Source: Erysipelotrichaceae bacterium NK3D112 (GTDB lineage Bacteria; Bacillota_I; Bacilli_A; Erysipelotrichales; Erysipelotrichaceae). Taken from it: a stretch of 51,825 nt of DNA. Shown here one piece after another: positions 1 to 8,179 of the stretch (positions are counted from its first letter, which is position 1; every line of letters begins with the position of its first letter). The stretch lies in NCBI GenBank assembly GCA_000701725.1, contig JNJQ01000019.1, forward strand, positions 1 to 51,825, given 5' to 3'. The notes beneath the pieces are model-generated. The model searched no databases, was not told where the DNA came from, and saw only the letters and a program-made list of their open reading frames with translations. Made by a program: the position numbers and the translations under genes.

Positions 1-154
1 CCTCTGTTGATACAGATCTGTGTTTGGCATCGTACCACTCGTGGACAGTGGCACTGATCAGCTTCCTTGAGACGGAGTTCTCCTCTGTTTTATCCCAGGG
101 AAGATACTTCAAAGAGCTTCCCCAAGAGGAAGCGTCGTCCACATATTTACACAT
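1..154 (-). CDS. IS1595-family transposase, N-terminal 51 residues (runs off window)
   Basis: The frame opens with ATG at 154 and stays open to base 1. It is closed upstream by an in-frame TAA, so this ATG is the only normal start. The product begins MCKYVDDASSW and contains LPWDK and HEWYDAKHRS. These line up with TPWDH and HKGYDSHHKS in the N-terminus of the complete transposase at 46048..47079. The zinc ribbon and DDE catalytic domain would lie outside the window. No good Shine-Dalgarno lies next to the ATG; a GAAAG sits 16 bases upstream inside a predicted stem. The opposite strand is also open here, but has no homolog that I recognise. Confidence 0.55.
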   Translation of the reverse strand, partial: MCKYVDDASSWGSSLKYLPWDKTEENSVSRKLISATVHEWYDAKHRSVSTE

Positions 155-159
155 AGTTT

Positions 160-226
160 GGCGGTCGGATCTTTCAGGAATGAATTAACGGACCGCCAAG
201 CCCTAGCATTAATTCATTCCTGAAAG
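160..226 (-). promoter_or_regulatory. Interleaved inverted repeats (predicted mRNA pseudoknot) before transposase start
   Basis: Two inverted repeats interlock. One pairs 171..188 with 209..226, a perfect 18 bp. The other pairs 160..166 with 191..197 (GGCGGTC with GACCGCC, 7 bp). Read on the minus-strand mRNA the order is stem1, stem2, stem1', stem2', then five bases and the ATG: an H-type pseudoknot layout. The complete IS at 46-47 kb has the same layout with unrelated sequence. The inferred role is to limit transposase translation. Confidence 0.55.
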
Positions 227-258
227 GTTCCTAGGTGTTCCCTTTCCAGAACGAATTT

Positions 259-264
259 ATTATA
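259..264 (-). promoter_or_regulatory. -10 element for the partial transposase
   Basis: The minus strand reads GGTATAATA, a consensus -10 hexamer, about 30 bases upstream of the pseudoknot. The complete IS has the same GGTATAAT in the corresponding place (47191..47196). I see no convincing -35. Confidence 0.45.
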
Positions 265-270
265 CCGTTA

Positions 271-564
271 TTAGCGTTGTTTACCAACGCAGTGCAAATT
301 GGGACTTTTTATTATTTTAAGGAATTCAATTATTCCAAAACATTTAATATATCCAGTGAACTTGTTGGTTAGTATGTCTAGATTATAATTGTTATCATCA
401 ATCAGCGATTCTCTTTCACGATCTGCATTTTCATGAATTATTGCATCTATATTATCAAGCTTTGTCGTCACCCCTTCAACGCTTGAATCATCGCCAAAAG
501 ACAGGTAATTGTGTTCGAAAGAATATTGTATGCCGAATAATTCGTTAACAGTAATTAGTTTCAT
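271..564 (-). CDS. Hypothetical protein truncated by IS insertion
   Basis: The gene has a strong ribosome binding site (GGAGGA, 7 bases before the ATG at 564), so it was a real gene. The product starts MKLITVNELFGIQ, is acidic, and matches no family that I recognise. Its last ten or so residues, NLHCVGKQR and just before, are encoded inside the terminal region of the IS1595-like element. The original gene was therefore longer and has been cut at about position 308; the present stop codon comes from the IS. About 84 residues are native. It is probably a non-functional remnant, though the fused ORF can still be translated. Confidence 0.55.
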   Translation of the reverse strand: MKLITVNELFGIQYSFEHNYLSFGDDSSVEGVTTKLDNIDAIIHENADRERESLIDDNNYNLDILTNKFTGYIKCFGIIEFLKIIKSPNLHCVGKQR

Positions 565-773
565 TTTAAGTCCTCCGTTTTATTATTCAACTTTTTTGAA
601 AATACCAGAATGTATTTTGGTTGTTCCTTTGTAAATAAGTTTTTGTTAAACCCTAGGCAGTCCTCTGCTTCCTTCCTACCATTATTTTACTCTGAAGACA
701 TACCTCGTAAGAATCTATTTTTACTTATGTTGATTCATTTGATTTTGCCATCAAATATCACTAGAATTCTACA

Positions 774-914
774 TTACAAGGTCGCGTACCCTAATAAGAA
801 GTTTCCTCTCATCCAAAACCGAATTAAATGCTTATTTGCTATAGCCATCAAAAGCCTTCCCAGAAACGTATTCGGTTTCATTAGCATAGTCATGCATGTT
901 TTAGCTGGATTCAT
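774..914 (-). pseudogene. Remnant of a class I methyltransferase N-terminus
   Basis: A 46-codon frame begins MNPAKTCMTMLMKPNTFLG and continues with GRLLMAIANK before stopping. This looks like the first residues of small Bacillota SAM-dependent methyltransferases, which begin with a KPxGFxGKLMLKMMN-like stretch ahead of the SAM-binding Rossmann fold. No SAM-binding GxGxG motif follows. AAAGG lies five bases before the ATG. The start overlaps the stop of the preceding fragment as ATGA, so the two were once translationally coupled. The family assignment rests on a short stretch. Confidence 0.35.
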
Positions 915-1042
915 ATCCTTTCTACCTTTATGGGCAACTTATTTCGATAGTCATTTTTAATTTGAATAATATGGCTAATACTGCTCTTCTCCATTCCCAT
1001 AAAATATCTGCTTTTTCCGATAAATACTGCAAAGCCATCAGT
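911..1042 (-). pseudogene. C-terminal fragment of an unidentified gene
   Basis: A 43-codon open frame without a start codon ends in TGA overlapping the ATG of the methyltransferase-like remnant (ATATGAATCC). It contains FIGKSRYFMGMEKSS and KLPIKVERI, which read like real protein sequence. It is closed upstream by a TAG. I cannot name the family. The ATGA coupling suggests the tail of a gene formerly co-transcribed with the methyltransferase, both now decayed. Confidence 0.3.
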
Positions 1043-1321
1043 CTATGCAGCAATTCCCTTAAATTAGGGATTCATCCAAATGTTTTCAGTTACCAGCTTG
1101 CTAAACTTTAACTTATTAGTATCTCTTTCTTGTCCGAATCCTTAGGAAATTTTCAGTACAAAAAAATACAATTTGGTCATTTTCTTTTCCGAATCATAGA
1201 TTTTAAAAAAGACTTTTCAAATGTTTGAACAATGAAAGAAGTCCGGTATTCCGGACTCTGCGCTGTATCAGATGCATAGCCTGCGGTGGATGATCTTTAC
1301 TGATCATTGCGCATTTTTTGT
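1043..1321. other. Intergenic stretch with two hairpins
   Basis: I see no gene here. There is a hairpin at 1240..1257 (AGTCCGG, loop TATT, CCGGACT) and a weaker inverted repeat at 1052..1072 (AATTCCCT with AGGGATT). Neither is followed directly by a T-run, so neither is a clear terminator. Confidence 0.4.
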
Positions 1322-1546
1322 TCATCTTCTGTATTCAAAATTCAGTTTGTCATATCCTATAGAGGTGCGGATACTTAACACCATCACTCTCAAATGGATC
1401 ATTAACTTCATCAATCTTTGAAGCATACACCCCCCATTTTTTATACAGCTTTCTATATATTCTATGCCTGTATATTTGAAGAGTGTACTCTTTGACTTTG
1501 AGAACTTCTCGTCATTTTCGGTCATCTCTGTTGACAACTTTACCAT
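1322..1546 (-). pseudogene. Truncated, frameshifted DUF2971 protein
   Basis: AGGAGA lies 7-8 bases before the ATG. The first ~37 residues (to SCIKNGG) are in one frame. At a run of six G (1430..1435 as C on the plus strand) the family-like reading moves to another frame, VYASKIDEVNDPFES, which needs seven G. DUF2971 proteins typically start with LxKY and then a (S/K)xxxxNDPFE motif, both visible here. Even in the corrected frame a stop falls at 1350..1352, about 20 residues after NDPFE, whereas the family usually exceeds 200 residues. It lies 89 bp downstream of the FRG gene. Function is unknown; DUF2971 genes often occur in defence islands. Confidence 0.5.
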
Positions 1547-1635
1547 GCTAAATTCTCCTGTTTCACGTCTGATGTTTTTCCTGATTTTTGATAATCAGAG
1601 TTGCTAGTTTGAAACAATAAGCTTCTATTGATTCG

Positions 1636-2481
1636 TTATTTTTCCTTAACGTAATAATATGAAGTCAGCCATTTTGCTATTCCATCAAGACCAGGATAAA
1701 TGATTCTGGCATTGATATTCATATGATCAAGCAGATCTCTCAGTTCCCAGCGTATGTCCTTATCAATGACATATCTGACAGTATCCGGCATACGTCTAGC
1801 AAAGAAATCTTCCACACATGTTATATGAGCAGGAATAACCGTGAAATAGGAATACTGATTGATGATTCTCTGATCAATGGAAGGCGGTTCAATCATGACC
1901 ATTGAATCAGCAGCTTTCATATCTGTATCATATCGCGCAAGATTAGGCGCAAGACTGTTAATCATATCAAGTGTATAAACGAAGGCATTATCTAATTCGG
2001 CAAGATAATCCGGAGGAAGTGTTTTAAGCAGGTCATTATTGTTAATTCTCCAGACAGTGCAGTCATGTTTGCTCAGTTCAGCCGGATTTCCTTCATCAAC
2101 CGCAAAATGCAATCCCACCAACGGTGAATAAGACCAGTCCATCAACCTTGTCGGCAAACCATGATGCTGTCCTAATGTCAACTGAGTCCAAACTGATTTA
2201 TTGACATTCGGATTCACATCAGCAGCGTATTTTGCAAAGTTGCGCAGGATTGAATCTTCAAGAGCTGTCTGTTGCTTGCCACAGTTTCTCTGAATGGTTG
2301 TCGTCAGGTTGTAAGAAGAATTTGCAAGACCTCTGTAAAAGTAAGGTGATCTGTGTCTGTGAATCTTCTCATCAAATTGTTGATCGTTTAACATCTTTAA
2401 GACATCATCGATTGTAGACAAACGAACGGTTTTAATTGAATCAAGAGCTTTTTTCATAATTTCTTCAGATGTTTCCGGCAT
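1636..2481 (-). CDS. FRG domain-containing protein
   Basis: This 281-residue protein carries the FRG domain. The F-Y-R-G signature is at residues 48-51 (SPYFYRGLA). The second conserved block is at about 103-127 (GQHHGLPTRLMDWSYSPLVG), which is diagnostic for the family. It has no signal peptide or membrane segment, so it is cytoplasmic. FRG proteins are uncharacterised biochemically but common in defence islands, alone or fused to effector domains. AAGGGGAG precedes the start by a normal distance. It is divergent from the nucleotidyltransferase at 2752 and precedes a broken DUF2971 gene. Confidence 0.85.
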   Translation of the reverse strand: MPETSEEIMKKALDSIKTVRLSTIDDVLKMLNDQQFDEKIHRHRSPYFYRGLANSSYNLTTTIQRNCGKQQTALEDSILRNFAKYAADVNPNVNKSVWTQLTLGQHHGLPTRLMDWSYSPLVGLHFAVDEGNPAELSKHDCTVWRINNNDLLKTLPPDYLAELDNAFVYTLDMINSLAPNLARYDTDMKAADSMVMIEPPSIDQRIINQYSYFTVIPAHITCVEDFFARRMPDTVRYVIDKDIRWELRDLLDHMNINARIIYPGLDGIAKWLTSYYYVKEK

Positions 2482-2751
2482 AAATCTCCCCTTTCCGCTT
2501 CAGATAATTGTCCCTTACAACTATGCATAGGCTAATGATTATTTCATTAAGCGTATATAACTCTTTTAACTGATTGCACTTCTTTTACATACAGCTAAAG
2601 AAAAAGTTTTTGACAGAAAGAAATCCGTATTATCCATTCTGTCATCTCTTTGATCCATAATACTACATAATAGAGATGAAAGTATCGAACTCTGCTAAGT
2701 TTTCCATTTCTAAAGAGTCAAAAAGCCGTTATATAAAGGAGATTCATTTCA

Positions 2752-3261
2752 ATGACTGATAAACCATATAAAATCGGAATGTATGGAGGCAAGTTTCTCC
2801 CCTTTAATAAAGGGCACAGATATTGCGTTGAATTCGCTGCAAAAGAATGTGAGACGGTTTATGTCATTTTATTTTGGGGAGGAGCAGATGAAGATTCGAT
2901 CAGAGCAGAACAACCTGAGATCTGGCTGTCCGTTGAAGAGCGTCAGAAACAGATGATGAAAATCTGTGAAGATGCCTCTGCATATGCAAAGATCATTCCT
3001 GCATTGATTGATATCACGCATCTGCGCAATCCGGATGGATCCGATGACTGGGAAGCAGAAACACCGTTAGTCAGAGGGTTGCTTGGTAATCAGCTAGATG
3101 CGGTTTACAGCAGTGAAGAATCCTGTGGCGAGTATTTCACAGAAGCTTATCCGGAAACCGTTCACCGACTTGTGGATATCAGACGGATCCATTATCCGAT
3201 CAGCAGTACTGAAATCCGAAGTATGAATGATGAGAAGGAACGGCTGAAATGGATGATATGA
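2752..3261 (+). CDS. NMN adenylyltransferase/cytidylyltransferase-like protein
   Basis: This 169-residue protein is a nucleotidyltransferase of the HxGH/NadR-like superfamily. The N-terminal signature is KIGMYGGKFLPFNKGH (residues 7-22); the first His of HxGH is replaced by Asn (N19-K-G-H22). The second signature, ISSTEIR, is at 150-156. NadR-type members make NAD from NMN and ATP; others activate different nucleotides, so the substrate is uncertain. AAAGGAGA supports the start. It is the only plus-strand gene in the first 44 kb and converges on a SIR2-domain gene, a family that consumes or binds NAD. A role in NAD balance or in nucleotide-based defence is inference. Confidence 0.7.
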   Translation: MTDKPYKIGMYGGKFLPFNKGHRYCVEFAAKECETVYVILFWGGADEDSIRAEQPEIWLSVEERQKQMMKICEDASAYAKIIPALIDITHLRNPDGSDDWEAETPLVRGLLGNQLDAVYSSEESCGEYFTEAYPETVHRLVDIRRIHYPISSTEIRSMNDEKERLKWMI

Positions 3262-3385
3262 GAATGGAAAATCTTATCAAAATCTTCCGGGAGCTGAAAT
3301 GATATGTATGTCTTGACCAACCTATCAACGAGCCTTCCATCTACAACTGTTCTTTTCTGCTTATGCAGTACTTCAGATACACGCC

Positions 3386-5056
3386 TCACTCTGTTTCAGA
3401 TAAATATATCAATTGCTCAGCCATTTCCTGAAAACCGTTAGACCAGAGGATGGAGGTGCCCAGTTGTTTCCTGAAGTACATAATCAGAATATCAAAATAA
3501 GTTTTCACACATGCATAAGCGCAGTCTGGATGAGCATCCACTTCAGTATTATCAATCAGCTTCTTCAAATCTGAAGAATAATCTTTCATGAGATAAATTT
3601 TCTTTTTGTTTTCTTTATCAATCCGCATTACTGGGTTTTTATCTGTATCATCCAAGAAATGCATCAACATACGGTAATTGGAATCATCTCCGGAAAAGCC
3701 AATATAAAGTGTATTATTTCTGGACATGACGTCCGCAAGATGAATGTTGCTCCAGTTCAAAGAAGTTCTTTGATAACTTTGATAACTGTTTTCACTGAAT
3801 ACAACAGGTTCCGTTTTACATTCTTCATCCAATAATCCATGGACATGATAGATCTTATACACTTCTGCCGGCTTTTTGCTGTTGAATGATTTGGGTTTCA
3901 GCACAAGTACAGGTTTGGAACTGGTGAAACTATATATCTCATAGATATAGTTTTTACTGCTATGCGGTGCATAGTATTTCCGGATTTTTTCATCTGCAAG
4001 CAGCCGATCTAAAATAGTATCAAAATTATATGTAATAATTTCTTTTACCCTCTTTCTGATACAAAGCTGGACAACACCCGAGAGCGTATTATCTTCACCA
4101 TTGGGATGGCAGTGCCTTTTGTAAAAGCAGTCAGTTACAGATTTAGCACTGCCATCAGGAAAATGATTTTCAATTTCTTTCTTTGTCCTTTTTGCAATAG
4201 AACGTTTAACTTGTTCTGCAAAAAACAATTCGCGATACTCATTTTCATCTTCTGTACCAATTGGCAATGCTGTGTCTGATGAGTCATACATAAGATATTC
4301 ACCGCGTTCAAGATAATTGACACTCTCCCTGATGAATGAACTACGATACTTTGCCATGAATTCATCAACATCGCCCTCGCTAGTATTCATATTGCCAAAT
4401 CCACAGCCATTATATTGGAGTTCTTCACTTGAGCAGCCACGCAAAGTACTATAGCAGCGCATACCCAAAAGACTGTTCAACAGACTTGACCATGAACCAA
4501 CATATTCTTGAGTGATACCTGCTCCGACACATACCGCCAAAGATTGTTCATTCAAAAAAGATGCTATTCTGTGAAAATAGTTCTTTTTTTCAGGATTCTC
4601 AAAGCCAATAATACTAGTATATTCTTCCGGATCGACAAGATAGCTGTTATTGAACCCGGCAAAATAGCGATCAAGAGCGCCGCGAAGTGGATTTTTCAAT
4701 GCAGTTCCAAGATAATTTTCATATTGCCGAAGAACATCATCCAATGCCTTAAATCTGTTCCGATCTTTATGAGATTTGCGGCTTCCAATTTTTAATGCAT
4801 CCGCCATGCGTGTATTCAGCATCAACAACATTTGCATGTAATACTCATCACGTTCAGGTTCAATACTGTTATCTATATATGATCTGCGGACTGCTTTCCT
4901 GTCAAACATAGGCTTTTTTTGCAAATAGTCTTTAATCATTATGAGTAATTCATCAGTTGGATTCCAATGAGAACTGTGAACCTTTTTTTCATCATGATAT
5001 TTATTAATGATCTCCTCAAGTTTGGGATCAATACTAATTACATATTCCATTGCCAT
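3386..5056 (-). CDS. SIR2-like domain protein (candidate NAD-cleaving defence effector)
   Basis: This 556-residue protein has an N-terminal region of ~165 residues with no recognisable domain, then a SIR2-like Rossmann domain. The NAD-binding GAG is at 178-180 (CVGAGIT), the TYNFD motif at 342-346, and the likely catalytic histidine at 406 in YHVHG. A late block, NTLYIGFSGDDSNYRML, is also typical of defence SIR2_2 proteins. In Thoeris ThsA, DSR and Avs systems such domains deplete NAD on infection; activity here is inferred. The ATG overlaps the stop of the upstream 1039-aa gene by one base (TAATG) and has AAGGA ahead of it, so the two are translated as a coupled pair. Confidence 0.8.
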   Translation of the reverse strand: MAMEYVISIDPKLEEIINKYHDEKKVHSSHWNPTDELLIMIKDYLQKKPMFDRKAVRRSYIDNSIEPERDEYYMQMLLMLNTRMADALKIGSRKSHKDRNRFKALDDVLRQYENYLGTALKNPLRGALDRYFAGFNNSYLVDPEEYTSIIGFENPEKKNYFHRIASFLNEQSLAVCVGAGITQEYVGSWSSLLNSLLGMRCYSTLRGCSSEELQYNGCGFGNMNTSEGDVDEFMAKYRSSFIRESVNYLERGEYLMYDSSDTALPIGTEDENEYRELFFAEQVKRSIAKRTKKEIENHFPDGSAKSVTDCFYKRHCHPNGEDNTLSGVVQLCIRKRVKEIITYNFDTILDRLLADEKIRKYYAPHSSKNYIYEIYSFTSSKPVLVLKPKSFNSKKPAEVYKIYHVHGLLDEECKTEPVVFSENSYQSYQRTSLNWSNIHLADVMSRNNTLYIGFSGDDSNYRMLMHFLDDTDKNPVMRIDKENKKKIYLMKDYSSDLKKLIDNTEVDAHPDCAYACVKTYFDILIMYFRKQLGTSILWSNGFQEMAEQLIYLSETE

Positions 5057-8000
5057 TATTTTTCCTTTTCTGGTTTCATCAAATACTGGTAGAAAAGATA
5101 GATGCCTTCAATTTCAGAAGTTGAGTTCTTTTTAAACATTTTTCGCAATGAATTCAATGAGTTTTTCTCATCATTCGCTATTGATTCAAGCATTCGATCC
5201 ATCTCTTTATCGCATTCTCTTGCATATTGTTTCAGATAAGGCAGATATGTTCTGCCGGAAAACATATGCCAATGTTTTGTGATTTTCAATACGTCTTCGA
5301 TTATTTCTTTTACTCCGTCACCACCATGACTGCCCAGCAGTCCGAGAAGCTTTGTACAGAAATCCGCATCATTTTTTTCATTGACCGTATCTTCGAGAAG
5401 AGATAATGCTTCATGCTTGTTGAAAGCACTGTTTCTAACTCTGACTGATTTAAAAAAATTGATATCCGTAATACCATGAACATAGGCGTATATAGTATTG
5501 ACTGTCATTTTATCAAGTGTCTTATCACTATCAGCCAGGATTGAAATAGCATCTGGCTCTTTAATGGTTGACCAGTGCGTTTTAACGACAACATAGACAC
5601 GCATAAGAGGGCTTATCTCTTCGCTTATATATTTTTTATTTAAGCCGAGCATTCGGGGGATTACACCTACATAAGCCTTCCAGTTTGCATTAAGCATCTT
5701 AATTGCAAACAAATCCGCATAAATGTCGCTGAAAACAGAATGCAATAGCTTCAATTCACCTCTATCTATCCTGTAAATGTATATATCTTCAATGTTTGTC
5801 ACAAATCCTCTGGCAAACTTTTCAGTGTCTCTGTACACTGTTTTGAGTCTTGATGCTTCACGGGCATTTCCATTCACCTTGCTCAGATCTTCCGCCAATT
5901 CGCATGACAATTTATAAAGATCCGCACCTATTAGACCTTCGATGTTGTACATAAGCATATTTCTGTATATCTGATTCTCTGAAAACTCTTCTTCTGTTTT
6001 TAGACCATTTTTAGAGAATCCAAAAATCTTAGGCAAAAAGTAATCTTCAAGAAAACTTTTTGTTTGCTCTGCGTAGTAGTTTGTGTGGAAAATCTTTTCA
6101 AATCCAACTTCTTCTTTTTTGTCGGAATCATATCCATTTATAATGTCCTCATCTGTCAGCATACTCTCATCCGCAAATGCAGGTATAGTCTCCTCCAGTA
6201 TATTTTTTATGCGCTCCTCATATTTTTTTCGTAGTTTTTTAATATCCTCATTCTTTGAAATAGGAGCTCCTGAGAAAAGCACCTCTACCTTCTTTTTTCT
6301 AGCTTCTTCCGTATACTCTTGATAGGCATTTCCAACAAACACCTCCAGTGGATAGTCCATGTATACCCTGCCACCGATCAGCTCCATTACGAAACACACC
6401 GCGGCTCTAGTGAAATAAATAAACCTTTTTTTCCTGAGTCTGTTTCCCAAATGGTGGCCGCTTTCATGCAGCAGCATAAAAATGGAAGGTTTGATATCAA
6501 ACATTTTTGTGAAATCCAGAGAAATATATGATATCCGTTTTTCAGGATCAGAGTGGCTATATAACAGCATATGCTGTGATAGTGCCTTTCGGTAAGGGAA
6601 AATCACAATGGCTCTTTCTGTATCTTTATAATCGCCATCTTTTATGATCTGATCCGGAAAGTTCCTTTTCAAAAACTCAATAATTCCCTGATATGCGTCA
6701 AGCAGTTTATCCGCCGCCGCGAGTGAGCGCATATTTGAACCATATGTTTCCATATAGGTATGTGGTGAAACAGCCATAACCGAAAAAAGGTGATGCAGGT
6801 TTTCAATTAACCGGGAGGTATCATCAATATATTCAGAGATCAAATTATCCGCATCATCAATACGCCCCGCATTCGCAAAAATAATCATATTATTTTTGTA
6901 GTCTTTCGTGATGTCGGCAAGAAGATTGAAAACCGGCTGAATATATGCATACAGGTCTTCCTCGAATCTGCCTTTTTTCAGACGATAAAGAAACTTTTCC
7001 ATACCAATCAATGTATTACTGAATGACTTGATTGCTTCACACAGATCCTTTTTTCTGGTTGTTGAGAACCCTGAACAAATCTCGATTTCTTTAATCAAAC
7101 CTATCATTGCATCTGACAGTAAATCTCCCCAGTCATCGTCAGCAGACTGTAATGCAATTGTGTTTACATTCTCCAGGCGGATCGCAGGAATAGTGTAAGA
7201 AATCTGAAAAGGTGCTGTTTTTTCATTTTTATTCAGCAGCTCCATAAATGTATCAGTAAGATAATTGACCAGTTTTCCAAGTTTTTCATTCTTTTGAGTC
7301 GCATCAGTACCTTTATCCCAGAACTCATTCATATAATCCCACTCACCGAAAAGAAAGCTCATTTTCTTTCCATCCGGTTCTTTTAACGGAGTATTACCGA
7401 GTGAGAAAAATACAGATTCAGAATCATTCCATTCTTTTCTGAGCCAATTTTTCAAGTGCTTCCTGATTTCTTCTTTATAATCATCGGATTCGCTGCAAAA
7501 AACTCTCGGGAAAGCACAATGTGAAGAAGTTGCAACGACTTCAATTGAATTAGCAATTTCACGATTTTCAGTTCTTAAACTATTCAGTTGCTTTGCAACG
7601 CTGTTCAGCTTTATAGGTCTGAAAATTACCACGATATCTGATTCGCCAAGATTCCAGAAAACATCAAATCTTACATTTTTGTCTAAAATCTTGCTTTGTT
7701 CAAGAGCTGTATGAAAGGCCTTTATCAGTTGATCCGGAGTCTTGTAAATGTTAGACTTTGCCAGTTTGATTTTATTGAGCTGAAACAGCGTCAGAACCAG
7801 CGGCCTGTCTGAATAAATGCCATTTCTGCTAAATACCGACTGATTATCATTGAGATCTCTCACCGGAGATGAAGAATACAGATAGAGGGGCTGTCGATCA
7901 AATACAGCCGGCATACTAGCCTGCTTTGTTTCGAATATATGCTTCAACTCATTGATACTCTTACCAGTATCAATGCACATGGCATCAAAACTTCCTAAAA

Positions 8001-8175
8001 GAAAAAATGAGAAGTCTGCCGTATTATCTCCAACTGAACAGACTTGTCTCAGCATTTCAACAAAAATATAGTGATTTCCTGACTCTTTCATGACCGTGTC
8101 CCCCATTGCATGAACGTTTTCAAAAGTCTTTGAGCAAATAAACAACACTCTTTTTTTACCACTCTTTTTCGACAT
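5056..8175 (-). CDS. Large HExxH putative metalloprotease paired with SIR2 protein
   Basis: This 1039-residue cytoplasmic protein belongs to no family I can name. A clear zinc-protease motif, LLHESGHHLG, lies at 570-575. A later SDIYADLFA segment resembles the (E/D)xxAD third-ligand helix of gluzincin-type peptidases. The first ~300 residues start KKRVLFICSKTF and contain alpha/beta-like strands but no recognisable nucleotide-binding motif; the C-terminal ~250 residues are helical. It is translationally coupled to the SIR2 gene downstream. The length and partnership suggest a sensor-protease that controls the SIR2 effector, which is inference. No ribosome binding site precedes the ATG; a promoter lies immediately upstream, so the mRNA may be leaderless. 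Confidence 0.7.
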   Translation of the reverse strand: MSKKSGKKRVLFICSKTFENVHAMGDTVMKESGNHYIFVEMLRQVCSVGDNTADFSFFLLGSFDAMCIDTGKSINELKHIFETKQASMPAVFDRQPLYLYSSSPVRDLNDNQSVFSRNGIYSDRPLVLTLFQLNKIKLAKSNIYKTPDQLIKAFHTALEQSKILDKNVRFDVFWNLGESDIVVIFRPIKLNSVAKQLNSLRTENREIANSIEVVATSSHCAFPRVFCSESDDYKEEIRKHLKNWLRKEWNDSESVFFSLGNTPLKEPDGKKMSFLFGEWDYMNEFWDKGTDATQKNEKLGKLVNYLTDTFMELLNKNEKTAPFQISYTIPAIRLENVNTIALQSADDDWGDLLSDAMIGLIKEIEICSGFSTTRKKDLCEAIKSFSNTLIGMEKFLYRLKKGRFEEDLYAYIQPVFNLLADITKDYKNNMIIFANAGRIDDADNLISEYIDDTSRLIENLHHLFSVMAVSPHTYMETYGSNMRSLAAADKLLDAYQGIIEFLKRNFPDQIIKDGDYKDTERAIVIFPYRKALSQHMLLYSHSDPEKRISYISLDFTKMFDIKPSIFMLLHESGHHLGNRLRKKRFIYFTRAAVCFVMELIGGRVYMDYPLEVFVGNAYQEYTEEARKKKVEVLFSGAPISKNEDIKKLRKKYEERIKNILEETIPAFADESMLTDEDIINGYDSDKKEEVGFEKIFHTNYYAEQTKSFLEDYFLPKIFGFSKNGLKTEEEFSENQIYRNMLMYNIEGLIGADLYKLSCELAEDLSKVNGNAREASRLKTVYRDTEKFARGFVTNIEDIYIYRIDRGELKLLHSVFSDIYADLFAIKMLNANWKAYVGVIPRMLGLNKKYISEEISPLMRVYVVVKTHWSTIKEPDAISILADSDKTLDKMTVNTIYAYVHGITDINFFKSVRVRNSAFNKHEALSLLEDTVNEKNDADFCTKLLGLLGSHGGDGVKEIIEDVLKITKHWHMFSGRTYLPYLKQYARECDKEMDRMLESIANDEKNSLNSLRKMFKKNSTSEIEGIYLFYQYLMKPEKEK

Positions 8176-8179
8176 TTAT

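Larger units (their letters stand above)
1..308 (-). mobile_element. Partial IS1595-like element, 5' end only
   Basis: This is the upstream end of an insertion sequence whose transposase runs off the left edge. Three things match the complete IS at 46011..47250. The start of the encoded protein is alignable (PWD, then a YDxxH-x-S stretch). The leader has the same interleaved-stem layout. The outer end near 291..308 resembles the terminal repeat of the complete copy: TGCAAAttGGGAcTTTT against TGCAAAAGCGGATTTT, 12 of 16 matching. The outer boundary at 306..308 is estimated from that alignment. The other end is outside the window, so no target duplication can be shown. Confidence 0.6.

Noticed and set aside
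1-189. Plus-strand open frame through the left edge, ending in TAA
   Set aside because: It has no recognisable family, while the minus frame aligns with a transposase found elsewhere in the window.
610-960. Plus-strand 116-codon ORF
   Set aside because: No ribosome binding site, low-complexity hydrophobic composition, and the opposite strand carries recognisable gene remnants.
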